Part shown: piece by piece, positions 9,024 through 17,540 of the stretch
Layout of the letters: each line of letters begins with the position of its first letter
Numbering within the stretch: position 1 is the stretch's first letter
Assembly (NCBI GenBank): GCA_900318395.1
Contig: ONKL01000038.1
Span: 1 to 45,999, forward strand
Direction: 5' to 3'
DNA: 45,999 nucleotides
DNA from: an uncultured Prevotella sp.
GTDB lineage: Bacteria; Bacteroidota; Bacteroidia; Bacteroidales; Bacteroidaceae
Notes under the pieces: model-generated
Seen by the model: only the letters and a program-made list of their open reading frames with translations
What the model was told of the DNA's origin: nothing
Database searches by the model: none
Translations under genes and position numbers: made by a program

Positions 9024-11147
9024 TTATTTAATATTTACATTATAATTGGTGACGGGGTTGCCTTTCTCATCGAGGAAGCGGACGCAGAAGTCGCTCATGC
9101 CTGGGCCGTTGATGATGGCACCACGCAGGATATTGCGGCCTTTCTTCAGCGTCAGACGGGGCGACATGCCATCATCCTTCACCATGCGACGGTCGCCAGA
9201 GAGCAGCAGGACCTCCTGACCGTTGAGCCACCACATAGAGGCCGAGTTAGATCCGACAGCCAGACGGACGTTCTCGATGTCCTCATCGCAGTCGATGATC
9301 GTCACAGCCCAGAAGAGGACGCCATAGACCTGCTGTCCCCACTTCTCGGCAAAGCGGAAGAGCTTCACGTTGTAGTTCTCGCTATCGAGCGCGTGCCATG
9401 TCAGTGTCTGGCTGACAGTCTTGACCTCAGGCTGGGCAGGTGCCTCAGCGCCGCGTCCGAAGCCTGCAGGAGCCTGTTCCTGCTTGAATGTAGCCTTCAC
9501 CTTCTGACCGTCCTTCGGCAGGATGGTCTGCTGGCCTTTGAAATATTCTCTGTTGAAATGCTCACGCAGATAAGTGTCTGTGAAGACGGTATTGCCAGGA
9601 TTGGGCTTGTCGATAGGTTCAAGGAGCATCCAGCGACGGATGAAGCCGTCTTCATCGGGCTGGGCGGGTTGAGCTGTTGCAGGTGAGAAGTACTTAGGTC
9701 GGTTCTTAAACTGGATCCAGTCGACACTGACACCAGCATCGCCCTCACAAGTGATGACCAGGTCGCTGACACCCTTTGGTGTGAAAGCCAACGGAGCGGT
9801 CATCGTCAGCCACTGGTTGCTGAAGTCACGACGGAACATGGCAGGCATGCCGGCAGGTGTCTCGGGCTTCACGGTCATATCAATCTTGGCCAGGATCTTG
9901 CCGTCGGCACTCTTCTCACGGATATAGAAGGTCGTGTTCTCGGCAGCCTTGGCAGAAATGACCAGATAACCGTCGGTCAGACAGTTGAAGTCGATATCAT
10001 TATAACGGAGCCAGCTCCCTTTAGCGGGAAGTGTGGCCTGGAAACTGCGGAAAGTGTTAACGGTGTCGATCAGCTGAGTGGTCACATCAGCACTGGCATC
10101 ACTATAACGGTCGATCTCGATCTTCTCGGTAGCCTGATTGACACCTACGCCACGCTTGCTCTGGAAAACCTCCTGGATGGTGCCATCGGGATTGAAGCTG
10201 ACCTTTTCGATGCAGACAGAACGGCGTTTGTCGTCACGTGGAGAGAAGTGGTTGCGATGATAGAACAGATACCACTGTCCCTTGTACTCTACGAGGCTGT
10301 GGTGATTGGTCCAGCAGGTATTGTCGTGCTCTGCCATGATAATACCCTTAAAGTCCCAAGGGCCGAGCGGAGACTTCGACATGGCATAAGCCAAGGTCTC
10401 CGTAGGATTCTTGCCGTCGCTGGTGTCGCCACGAACCCATGGGAAGGAGAGATAATACCAGTCACCACGTTTGAAGGCGAAGGGACCCTCCTTGAAGCCT
10501 TCAGGCAGACCCTCCATCACCTGACCGCCAACCTTCATCGGCGGCATCTCAGGCATGCCTTCACGGTTCGGGAACTGCACTTCCTGCAGTTCTCCATCGA
10601 GTTCGAGCATATTGCTCTTCAACTTGGCGCCACGGATGCCCATGCCACTCCAGTAGATATACGCCTGACCATCGTCGTCGACGAGAACGCAGGGATCGAT
10701 GCCAGAGACACCTTTAATAGGCTCTGCCTCACACTTGAACGGACCTTCCGGGTTGCTGGCAATTGCAACACCGATGCCAAAGCCACGTCCGCCCTTCGGA
10801 GCGTTGGGGAAGTAGAAATAATACTTCCCGTTCTTGTAGACACAGTCGGGCGCCCACATGGAATAGCCCTCGGGGTTACCCCAAGGAACGATCTCCTGAG
10901 AAATGATCATACCATGATCGGTCCAATCAGTCAGGTTCTCAGAAGAGAACACATGGTAGTCTGCCATACAGAACCAGTCCTGCCTTTGTCCGGCAGGAGG
11001 CATGATGTCGTGCGATGGGTAGACATACACCTTATTATTAAATACGCGAGCAGTAGGGTCGGCAGCGAACTGATCGCGAATCACCGGGTTCTGTGCCACT
11101 GCCAAGAGCGGCACACCCATGAAAACAAAACTTAGTAATTTTTTCAT
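9024..11147 (-). CDS. Secreted multidomain GH43 family hydrolase
   Basis: A 707-residue protein with a signal peptide (about 1-18, LLAVA-Q). The N-terminal GH43 propeller carries D30 (FAADPTARV), D151 (SGIDPCVLVDDDG) and a glutamate near residue 220 (FKEGPFAFKRGDWYYLSF), the usual base, modulator and acid. A beta-sandwich follows (about 345-480) ending in VSVDWIQF, typical of CBM6-like sugar-binding modules. A third region (about 520-700; SASMWWLNGQEVLLLSGDRR) resembles the jelly-roll modules of large glycosidases. Likely activity is alpha-L-arabinofuranosidase or beta-xylosidase on hemicellulose; the exact linkage cannot be read. It is divergent from susC and first in the two-gene GH43 operon. 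Confidence 0.85.
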   Translation of the reverse strand: MKKLLSFVFMGVPLLAVAQNPVIRDQFAADPTARVFNNKVYVYPSHDIMPPAGQRQDWFCMADYHVFSSENLTDWTDHGMIISQEIVPWGNPEGYSMWAPDCVYKNGKYYFYFPNAPKGGRGFGIGVAIASNPEGPFKCEAEPIKGVSGIDPCVLVDDDGQAYIYWSGMGIRGAKLKSNMLELDGELQEVQFPNREGMPEMPPMKVGGQVMEGLPEGFKEGPFAFKRGDWYYLSFPWVRGDTSDGKNPTETLAYAMSKSPLGPWDFKGIIMAEHDNTCWTNHHSLVEYKGQWYLFYHRNHFSPRDDKRRSVCIEKVSFNPDGTIQEVFQSKRGVGVNQATEKIEIDRYSDASADVTTQLIDTVNTFRSFQATLPAKGSWLRYNDIDFNCLTDGYLVISAKAAENTTFYIREKSADGKILAKIDMTVKPETPAGMPAMFRRDFSNQWLTMTAPLAFTPKGVSDLVITCEGDAGVSVDWIQFKNRPKYFSPATAQPAQPDEDGFIRRWMLLEPIDKPNPGNTVFTDTYLREHFNREYFKGQQTILPKDGQKVKATFKQEQAPAGFGRGAEAPAQPEVKTVSQTLTWHALDSENYNVKLFRFAEKWGQQVYGVLFWAVTIIDCDEDIENVRLAVGSNSASMWWLNGQEVLLLSGDRRMVKDDGMSPRLTLKKGRNILRGAIINGPGMSDFCVRFLDEKGNPVTNYNVNIK

Positions 11148-11194
11148 TGGCGTTATTTAACGTTTTTGTTAGTGAATAGTTGAACTTTCGGATG

Positions 11195-11202
11195 CAAATA
11201 TA
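11195..11202 (-). promoter_or_regulatory. -7 promoter box of the GH43 operon
   Basis: Read on the minus strand it is TATATTTG followed by C. The leader to the ATG at 11147 would be about 43 nt. No good -33 TTTG is visible, which is common for regulated promoters. Confidence 0.6.
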
Positions 11203-11383
11203 CTAAATAATCATGATATTAGATGCATTTTCTTATAAATAGTTTAATTAATATTACTTATAATTAAGATAAATACTTTAGCAAATGTAACAGGGATTTT
11301 GCAAAATGTAACATTCGCGACTATAATACCTAATAAACAAAGTCTGCGTTACAATAAATAAAGTATTTAAGTTAAATTTATAA

Positions 11384-11391
11384 TATCTTTG
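11384..11391 (+). promoter_or_regulatory. -7 promoter box of susC/susD
   Basis: TATCTTTG followed by C, giving a leader of about 68 nt to the susC ATG. The expected -33 position (around 11360-11365) has no TTTG, in keeping with activator-dependent control. Confidence 0.65.
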
Positions 11392-11464
11392 CACACGAAA
11401 TTGCGAACAATAACAATTATAAATCTACATTATCATAACAATTATCTAACTAATTCATTAAATT

Positions 11465-14400
11465 ATGTGGAATTTTAAATCACTGCAAAAGCCGTTAATG
11501 GCACTGTTCTTGCTCTGTTTGTTCCCTCTGGGAGCTTTGGCTCAGAGCGTAGTCAAGGGAACGGTGAATGATGAAGCAGGTGAACCGATCATCGGTGCAA
11601 CTGTAAAGGTAGCTGGCTCAAACATTGGAGCAATTACCGATTTCAATGGTAATTTCTCTGTTGACGCAGCCTCAAACGCTACTCTCGAAATCTCTTATGT
11701 GGGCTACACCACCCAGAAAGTGAAGGTAGCTGGAAAGAACAACATCACAGTCGTTATGAAAGAAGACGCTCAGATGCTGAGTGACGTGGTTGTTGTAGGT
11801 TACGGTACAATGAAGAAGAGCGACATCTCTGGATCAGTTGCAACTGTAGACCAGGAAGCCGTTATGAAGCGTGTTCCTCAGAATATCGGTCAGGCTCTGC
11901 AGGGAGCTGCTGCCGGTGTGATGGTATCACAGCAGGACGGTTCACCTGACGGAAAGGCTGCTATCCGCATCCGTGGTGTCGGAACTATCAATGGTGATGC
12001 TTCTCCTCTCTACGTAGTAGACGGTGTACAGGTTGGTAACAACGCCGACTTCGTAAATCCCTCTGATATTGAGCGTATTGAGATCTTGAAGGACGCCTCT
12101 GCAACCGCTATCTACGGTTCTGCAGGTGCCAATGGTGTTGTGATGATCACCACCAAGCACGGCCAGAAGGGTCACACCAATATTACTATTACAGCCGACT
12201 TCGGTCTGCAGACTCTGCCTTACAAGCTTGATGTATTAGGTCTGAACCAGTATGCAGCAGCTATTAAGGAGGCTAAGTCAAACGACGGTGCTATGTTCAT
12301 CAACCAGATCTGGAATGCCAACCCAAGCAGCCTCAGAGAGGTTAACTGGCAGAAGGAGATGACACGCGCAGCTCTTCGTCAGCAGTACGGTGCATCAGTA
12401 AACGGTGGTAACGATAAGACCACATACAACATCTCATTCGGTTACAATCATGTAAATGGTTTGGTTATCAACACCAACTATCAGCGTTTCACTACACGCG
12501 CGAACATTACTTCTAAGGTCAACAAGTATCTGGAGATTGGTGGTGACATCAACTACACTCACAGTGAGAGCCATGGTTCTAACGCCTCTATGGGTAACAA
12601 CCAGAACCTGTCTTCACTTCGTGACTTCGCTTCAATGACTCCTACACTGGACTACTACGATCAGAACGACGCCAGCAAGGAGATTATTCATCCGTATCTG
12701 ACGAACCCCGACGGTGCTCCTGGTTCTTACGGTGCAGGTTACCTGATGACTCCTAACGGATGGGAAGGTAACACCTCTATCGCAGCTAACCCCTATGCTA
12801 CACAGATGGAGAACGGTGAGCGCGCTCGTAACGGTTTCGACCGTATTCAGACAACCGCTTTCGTCGACATAACATTCTTCGAGCTGGCACACCACAAACT
12901 GGACATCCGCAGCCAGGGTACCTATACATACTGGGGCAACAACAGCTCTGACTACACTGGTGGTCGTACACGTTGGAACCAGATTGGTGGAAATTGGACA
13001 GAGGTTCTGCTTCCTTCAGGATCAGACCAGAGCTTCGCTTTCTCTCTGAACAACAGCCACGGCTACAGCCTCGGCCTTCAGACATATCTGACCTACAACC
13101 TGGATTTCACCAACCATAACCTGACGCTGATGCTCGGTAATGAGGTTGGCAAGTCTTGGGGACAGTGGACCAGTGCAAGTGCCCGTGAGTTCGACTCTCT
13201 TGAAAACCGCAATATCAAGTTGACCAACAAGCCCGATGACATTCAGGGTAATGGTGCATACAACGCAGACGTTCACACGATCTCTTACTTCGCACGTGCT
13301 TCTTACACCTTGATGGACCGCTATATCATCACTGGTACAGTACGTAAGGACGGTAGCTCAAACTTCTCTGGTGGTAACCGTTGGGGTACATTCCCCTCAG
13401 TAGCCGGTGCATGGCGTATCTCTGAGGAGCCATTCCTCCGCGACGTGAAGTTCGTTAACAACCTGAAGCTCCGTGTAGGTTGGGGTCAGACTGGTAACGC
13501 CGGTGGTGTCGCTGGTAAGTCTATCGCAGCTTTGAACTCTAATGGTGGTAACAACGCCGTTATCTTCTATCCCTCATCTCCTGGTGTTGCTGGTGCCTTC
13601 GGTGGAAACCGCGACCGTCAGGGTGGTTGGCAGGCTGACCTGGTTGATACCAACCTGAAGTGGGAGACCACTGAAATGACCAATATCGGTATCGACTTCG
13701 CATTCCTCAACGACTTTGACATCACTTTGGATTACTTCATCAAGAAGACCAAGGATCTGCTCCTCTATCAGCAGATTCGTCCGACAGCTGGTTTCACTCA
13801 GATCTACACCAACTACGGTGAGATTGAGAACAAGGGATTTGAGTTCGCTATTGGTTATCACCACAACTTCAACAAGGACTTCAGCCTCAACGCTCGTCTG
13901 ACTGGTTCTACTATTAAGAATAAGGTAAAGAAGATGGGTGATCCTCTCTATAACACAGCTTCTGGCAACAACGGTGCAAGTGCATACGACGGTTCTCAGG
14001 TAGGTGCTATCGATGGTAACGGTGACTGGAACAACCACTCAATCTGTAAGGAAGGTGAGGCTGTAGGTTCATACTATGGCTATGTTACCGACGGTATCAT
14101 CAAGGATCAGGCTGACCTGCAGGCTTATCTGGCCAAGTTAGGCGGTTCAGAATCAGGCGTTCCCAACGATGAAATGACAAAGGTTGACGGTGACCACCCA
14201 CTGACAGTAGGTGACATGAAGTTCAAGGATATCAACAATGATGGTAGAATTGACTCTGAGGACCGTCAGATCCTCGGCAACGGATTCCCCGCTCTGAACT
14301 ACGGTCTGACTGTAGGTGCTACCTATAAGGACTGGGACTTCAACCTCTATATGTATGGTGTATTCGGACAGGACGTTCTGTCTTACTCAGCCATGAAGAT

Positions 14401-14797
14401 GAGCTCTATGCGTCAGCTTGATGACCAGTGTACTCCTAACATCCTTGCAGAGGCTTATGATCAGGCATTCCGCAATGGTAACGGTTCACTGCCTCGCCTG
14501 AGCATTATCGACTCTAACCGTAACTACCGTGTCAGCGACATGTGGGTAAGGAACGGTGACTTCCTCCGTATCTCTAACCTCCAGGTAGGTTACACACTGC
14601 CTCAGAACTTCTCTAAGAAACTCTCTATCCAGAAGGCTCGTATTTACTTAGGCGTAAGCAACCTGCTGACCATCTCTGGTTACAACAAGTACGGCGATCC
14701 TGAGTGCGGTAGTGGTTCTGTACTCTACGCAGGTCTCGACACTGGTCGTTATCCTCAGCCCCGCACATTCATGGGTGGTATCAATGTAACTTTCTAA
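11465..14797 (+). CDS. susC: SusC/RagA-type TonB-dependent outer-membrane glycan transporter
   Basis: An 1110-residue protein with a signal peptide cut after LGALA-Q (about 27). Residues 28-105 form the N-terminal carboxypeptidase-regulatory-like domain (VVKGTVNDEAGEPIIGATV). The conserved DVVVVGYGTMKK element and the plug follow (IRIRGVGTINGDASPLYVVDGV; DASATAIYGSAGANGVVMITTK). The rest is the 22-strand barrel, closing with a terminal phenylalanine (FMGGINVTF) as outer-membrane barrels do. It imports oligosaccharides using TonB energy, with the SusD lipoprotein acting as lid. It lies 46 bp upstream of susD and divergent from two GH43 genes, so arabinan- or hemicellulose-derived oligosaccharides are the likely cargo. 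Codon use and length are ordinary. The susC symbol is a family label. Confidence 0.95.
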   Translation: MWNFKSLQKPLMALFLLCLFPLGALAQSVVKGTVNDEAGEPIIGATVKVAGSNIGAITDFNGNFSVDAASNATLEISYVGYTTQKVKVAGKNNITVVMKEDAQMLSDVVVVGYGTMKKSDISGSVATVDQEAVMKRVPQNIGQALQGAAAGVMVSQQDGSPDGKAAIRIRGVGTINGDASPLYVVDGVQVGNNADFVNPSDIERIEILKDASATAIYGSAGANGVVMITTKHGQKGHTNITITADFGLQTLPYKLDVLGLNQYAAAIKEAKSNDGAMFINQIWNANPSSLREVNWQKEMTRAALRQQYGASVNGGNDKTTYNISFGYNHVNGLVINTNYQRFTTRANITSKVNKYLEIGGDINYTHSESHGSNASMGNNQNLSSLRDFASMTPTLDYYDQNDASKEIIHPYLTNPDGAPGSYGAGYLMTPNGWEGNTSIAANPYATQMENGERARNGFDRIQTTAFVDITFFELAHHKLDIRSQGTYTYWGNNSSDYTGGRTRWNQIGGNWTEVLLPSGSDQSFAFSLNNSHGYSLGLQTYLTYNLDFTNHNLTLMLGNEVGKSWGQWTSASAREFDSLENRNIKLTNKPDDIQGNGAYNADVHTISYFARASYTLMDRYIITGTVRKDGSSNFSGGNRWGTFPSVAGAWRISEEPFLRDVKFVNNLKLRVGWGQTGNAGGVAGKSIAALNSNGGNNAVIFYPSSPGVAGAFGGNRDRQGGWQADLVDTNLKWETTEMTNIGIDFAFLNDFDITLDYFIKKTKDLLLYQQIRPTAGFTQIYTNYGEIENKGFEFAIGYHHNFNKDFSLNARLTGSTIKNKVKKMGDPLYNTASGNNGASAYDGSQVGAIDGNGDWNNHSICKEGEAVGSYYGYVTDGIIKDQADLQAYLAKLGGSESGVPNDEMTKVDGDHPLTVGDMKFKDINNDGRIDSEDRQILGNGFPALNYGLTVGATYKDWDFNLYMYGVFGQDVLSYSAMKMSSMRQLDDQCTPNILAEAYDQAFRNGNGSLPRLSIIDSNRNYRVSDMWVRNGDFLRISNLQVGYTLPQNFSKKLSIQKARIYLGVSNLLTISGYNKYGDPECGSGSVLYAGLDTGRYPQPRTFMGGINVTF

Positions 14798-14843
14798 TAA
14801 TATAGTAAGAAGGTAAAATACAAAAAGTTTAAAGCATACAAAT

Positions 14844-16760
14844 ATGAAGACAAGATATATTTTATTTAGTACAGCACTGTGCAGCGCTATGGGTCTTGGT
14901 CTTACCTCCTGCAACAACGACAAGTTCCTGGAGGTCAACCAATACGAGATCGTCGCTATGGATGCTATGTACGAGAACGATGCCAATGCCAAGAAAGGTT
15001 TGAATGGTGTCTACGATATGATGTTCCCGAATGACGATTATGATGGTGACTGGGGTTTCAAGCCCAACCTTTTCACAGGTTGTCACCCGACTATCGATAC
15101 CCAGGCAACTGGATGGGATAAGAACTGGAACGTACAGGCATGGAACTCAGGTTCTTCTGAGCTCCTCGGCGGTTGGAAGCACGTTTATCACGGTATCTGC
15201 CGTGCCAACGACTTCTTGGCAGGTCTTGAGACTGCAGAGAATGTGACTCCCGCAGTTAAGCAGAAGCTGGAAGGTGAGGGCCGTGCTCTCCGTGGATTCT
15301 TCTATCACTGGCTGGCTACGACCTTCGGCCGTGTACCTATGCTGGCAACAGGTGAGAACTATACCAACACCCCGCAGAAAGCTCGCGCAGAGACTTATGC
15401 AGAGATGTGGGACTTCATCATCGCAGACTTCGAGGCAGCAGCCAACCTGCTTGACTGGCAGCCTATGGACGGCAACTACGGCCGTGCAACCAAGGGTATG
15501 GCTCTTGCATACCTGGGCGATGCTTACATGTGGAAGGCTTATCGTCTGACAGACGGTGCTAACGGACAGGCACAGGATGCTGGTGCAGCAGCACAGCTCT
15601 ACAGCAAGGCAGCAGACTGCTTCAAGCAGATTCTGAACAGCGGAACATACAAACTGAACGAGTCGTTCACCACTCTGTGGGATCCCGCCTCTGCATGGGG
15701 ACCTGAGACCATCTGGTGCGAGCAGCTCGATGAGGGTACAAACTGGGGACAGTGGGGTAACCTGACCACCAAGCTGATGCTGAAGTGGTATACCGCATGT
15801 CCTGAGAACGGTGGTTGGGGTTCACTCTACCTCTCATGGGAGTGGTACTCTTGCTATGAGAAGGGTGACAAGCGTCGTTCAGGTTCTTGCTACACAGGTG
15901 CCGTTCCTCAGATCGACCCGAACAACTCAGCTTACGATCCTAAGTATGAGGGTTGGTATGAGCCCGCTATCTACGGTGTGAACCCATACCTGCAGGAGGT
16001 TCTTGGTAAGGGTCAGTCTGGTACTACCACCAAGCAGTTCCACTTCAACAATGGTGAGTGGGCACCTGCTATCTGGAGTTCTAAGATGTGGCGTACAGCA
16101 TCTGCCAACTATAAGGGCTGGGCTGACGGACACTGGAGTCCAACTCCTATCTACTGGAAGCGTCTGCCTAACGTTATGCTCGACTATGCTGAGTGCTGCT
16201 TCCGTACAGGTAATGAGGCTGAAGGCTGGGCACAGCTGGATCAGCTGCGTGAGCGCGCCTTTGGTAAACTCGAGGCTGGCAACGAGGCTGCTCTGACCGC
16301 AAAGTATCTGCCTTACTACAACTCATTCGCTGAGTGGGTAGGTCGCGCAGAAGGTGAAGATCAGGATGGTGGTCCATTCTATAAGAACCGCAAGGAGTAT
16401 CCTATCCCCTTCGGCAGCAACGACGACATGCGTGAGGATGCTAAGACATACTACACCAAGTATACAGCTGACAAGGGCTTCAAGTCTGAGGTTTGGAAGG
16501 TTGCCGTTAACACAGAGCGTCGTAAGGAGTTCAACTGCGAGTGGTGCCTCCGTCCGGATATGCAGAAGTCAGGCTTCATGGCTGACCACGTAGCTACCAA
16601 CTATCCGAAGCAGAGCGTTGAGGATCTGAAGGATGTACCCTGGACCAATCGTGACTACGAATACAACGACCTGAAGATGGATATGCCTATTCCTGAGGAT
16701 GAGATCCTCAAGAATCCGCTTTGCGACCAGAACCCAGCTTATGTTGGTGGTGGCAATTAA
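14844..16760 (+). CDS. susD: SusD/RagB-family surface glycan-binding lipoprotein
   Basis: A 638-residue protein with a type II signal; the lipobox GLTSC places the lipidated cysteine at residue 23. The body has the SusD pattern: an N-terminal segment with EGEGRALRGFFYHWLATTFGRVPML, then TPR-like helices (RATKGMALAYLGDAYMWKAYRLT) and a C-terminal part with RLPNVMLDYAECCFRTGN and RRKEFNCEWCLRPDM, the usual SusD ending. It caps SusC and captures oligosaccharides at the cell surface. It is cotranscribed with susC and ends before a terminator at 16840. The many tryptophans and tyrosines in the middle (WEWYSCYEKGDKRRSG; WDKNWNVQAWN) are suitable for stacking on sugars, though binding residues cannot be assigned. 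Confidence 0.94.
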   Translation: MKTRYILFSTALCSAMGLGLTSCNNDKFLEVNQYEIVAMDAMYENDANAKKGLNGVYDMMFPNDDYDGDWGFKPNLFTGCHPTIDTQATGWDKNWNVQAWNSGSSELLGGWKHVYHGICRANDFLAGLETAENVTPAVKQKLEGEGRALRGFFYHWLATTFGRVPMLATGENYTNTPQKARAETYAEMWDFIIADFEAAANLLDWQPMDGNYGRATKGMALAYLGDAYMWKAYRLTDGANGQAQDAGAAAQLYSKAADCFKQILNSGTYKLNESFTTLWDPASAWGPETIWCEQLDEGTNWGQWGNLTTKLMLKWYTACPENGGWGSLYLSWEWYSCYEKGDKRRSGSCYTGAVPQIDPNNSAYDPKYEGWYEPAIYGVNPYLQEVLGKGQSGTTTKQFHFNNGEWAPAIWSSKMWRTASANYKGWADGHWSPTPIYWKRLPNVMLDYAECCFRTGNEAEGWAQLDQLRERAFGKLEAGNEAALTAKYLPYYNSFAEWVGRAEGEDQDGGPFYKNRKEYPIPFGSNDDMREDAKTYYTKYTADKGFKSEVWKVAVNTERRKEFNCEWCLRPDMQKSGFMADHVATNYPKQSVEDLKDVPWTNRDYEYNDLKMDMPIPEDEILKNPLCDQNPAYVGGGN

Positions 16761-16839
16761 TATACAACGATAAGAAAACTCTAAAGTTAGTTTTTTATAG
16801 TAGTTAGTAATTAGACACATTGTTTTGGTATTTAAAAAG

Positions 16840-16872
16840 GATGCTGCGTCGAGATGATGCGGCATCTTTTTT
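16840..16872 (+). terminator. Terminator of the susCD operon
   Basis: GATGCTGCGTC (16840-16850) pairs with GATGCGGCATC (16856-16866), including two G-U pairs, a 5-nt loop and six T. Confidence 0.85.
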
Positions 16873-16881
16873 GTCTATTTA

Positions 16882-16912
16882 TTTGTTATTTGCTCTTTTT
16901 TTCGTAATTTTG
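16882..16912 (+). promoter_or_regulatory. Promoter of the two-lipoprotein operon
   Basis: TTTG at 16882-16885 and TAATTTTG at 16905-16912, separated by 19 nt; the ATG is 19 nt further on. Confidence 0.8.
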
Positions 16913-16931
16913 CAGCAAATACGAATAAGAC

Positions 16932-17540
16932 ATGAAGAAAGTGCTATTGACGATGCTGACAGCGGTCCTGATGTGTTGTGCCTGCACCAGTGGGACAAGC
17001 GACGAAGCGTCGGGGACTGATGAAGAGAAGCGCTACGACGCCATGCTACGCAAGACACAGTGGGAGAAGATCGTAGAAGAGGCTGCAGAGCATCCTATCC
17101 AATCGCAGGCCTGCTACAAGGTGCTACGACTGGCCCAGTTCCGACTGGGACAGGCTGGCAAGGAAGCTATCATGGAATGTCTCTTAAACTCGAGGGACGT
17201 TCTGAGTAGTGAGACTGCAGCCCTGATGATGAGCGATGTCTATTTCCAACTCAGTATGGTGAACATGGCGCAACGTGCTGCCTTCGAGGCACTTGTAACA
17301 ACCAAGAGCGCCAACGCTAAGACACGAGCCCTGCAACGGCTCACAGAAACGGCACTCGTAACCGGACAATATGAAATTGCACGAAAATACATCTCCATTC
17401 TGGAGGAAGAAGGCTCCGTCGACAAATGGCTGAAAGACATCAAGCCTCTGGCAGAGCACCCAGAACGTATCGAGCAACATCCTGTCTATCAACAACTGCG
17501 TCAGAATCATGAGAAAGTCGAAGATCAGTTCTTTTTGTAG
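16932..17540 (+). CDS. TPR-like lipoprotein
   Basis: A 202-residue protein with a short lipoprotein signal (MKKVLLTMLTAVLMCCAC). The mature part is all helical with TPR-like periodicity: EEAAEHPIQSQACYKVLRLAQF, ALMMSDVYFQLSMVNMAQRAAFEAL, TRALQRLTETALVTGQYEIARKYI. Phrases such as MSDVYFQLSMVNMAQRAAFEA recall the C-terminal TPR part of DUF6057-type Bacteroidota proteins, here without their membrane-spanning half, but I hold that resemblance loosely. It has its own promoter and overlaps the next gene by 32 nt, so the two are translated together. A periplasm-facing scaffold or partner of the downstream propeller protein is the simplest reading. Specific function unknown. Confidence 0.75.
   Translation: MKKVLLTMLTAVLMCCACTSGTSDEASGTDEEKRYDAMLRKTQWEKIVEEAAEHPIQSQACYKVLRLAQFRLGQAGKEAIMECLLNSRDVLSSETAALMMSDVYFQLSMVNMAQRAAFEALVTTKSANAKTRALQRLTETALVTGQYEIARKYISILEEEGSVDKWLKDIKPLAEHPERIEQHPVYQQLRQNHEKVEDQFFL

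Larger units (their letters stand above)
11148..11464. promoter_or_regulatory. Divergent regulatory region between GH43 operon and susC
   Basis: An AT-rich 317-bp intergenic region holding promoters in both directions (minus -7 box at 11195-11202, plus -7 box at 11384-11391). No clear operator repeat was seen, and no regulator gene (hybrid two-component or ECF sigma/anti-sigma) lies next to it. Confidence 0.6.

Noticed and set aside
10248-11135. Long antisense frame (295 codons) opposite the GH43 gene, and similar ones opposite purL and the spike gene
   Set aside because: Typical shadows of GC-rich codon use; no start signals or recognisable domains.
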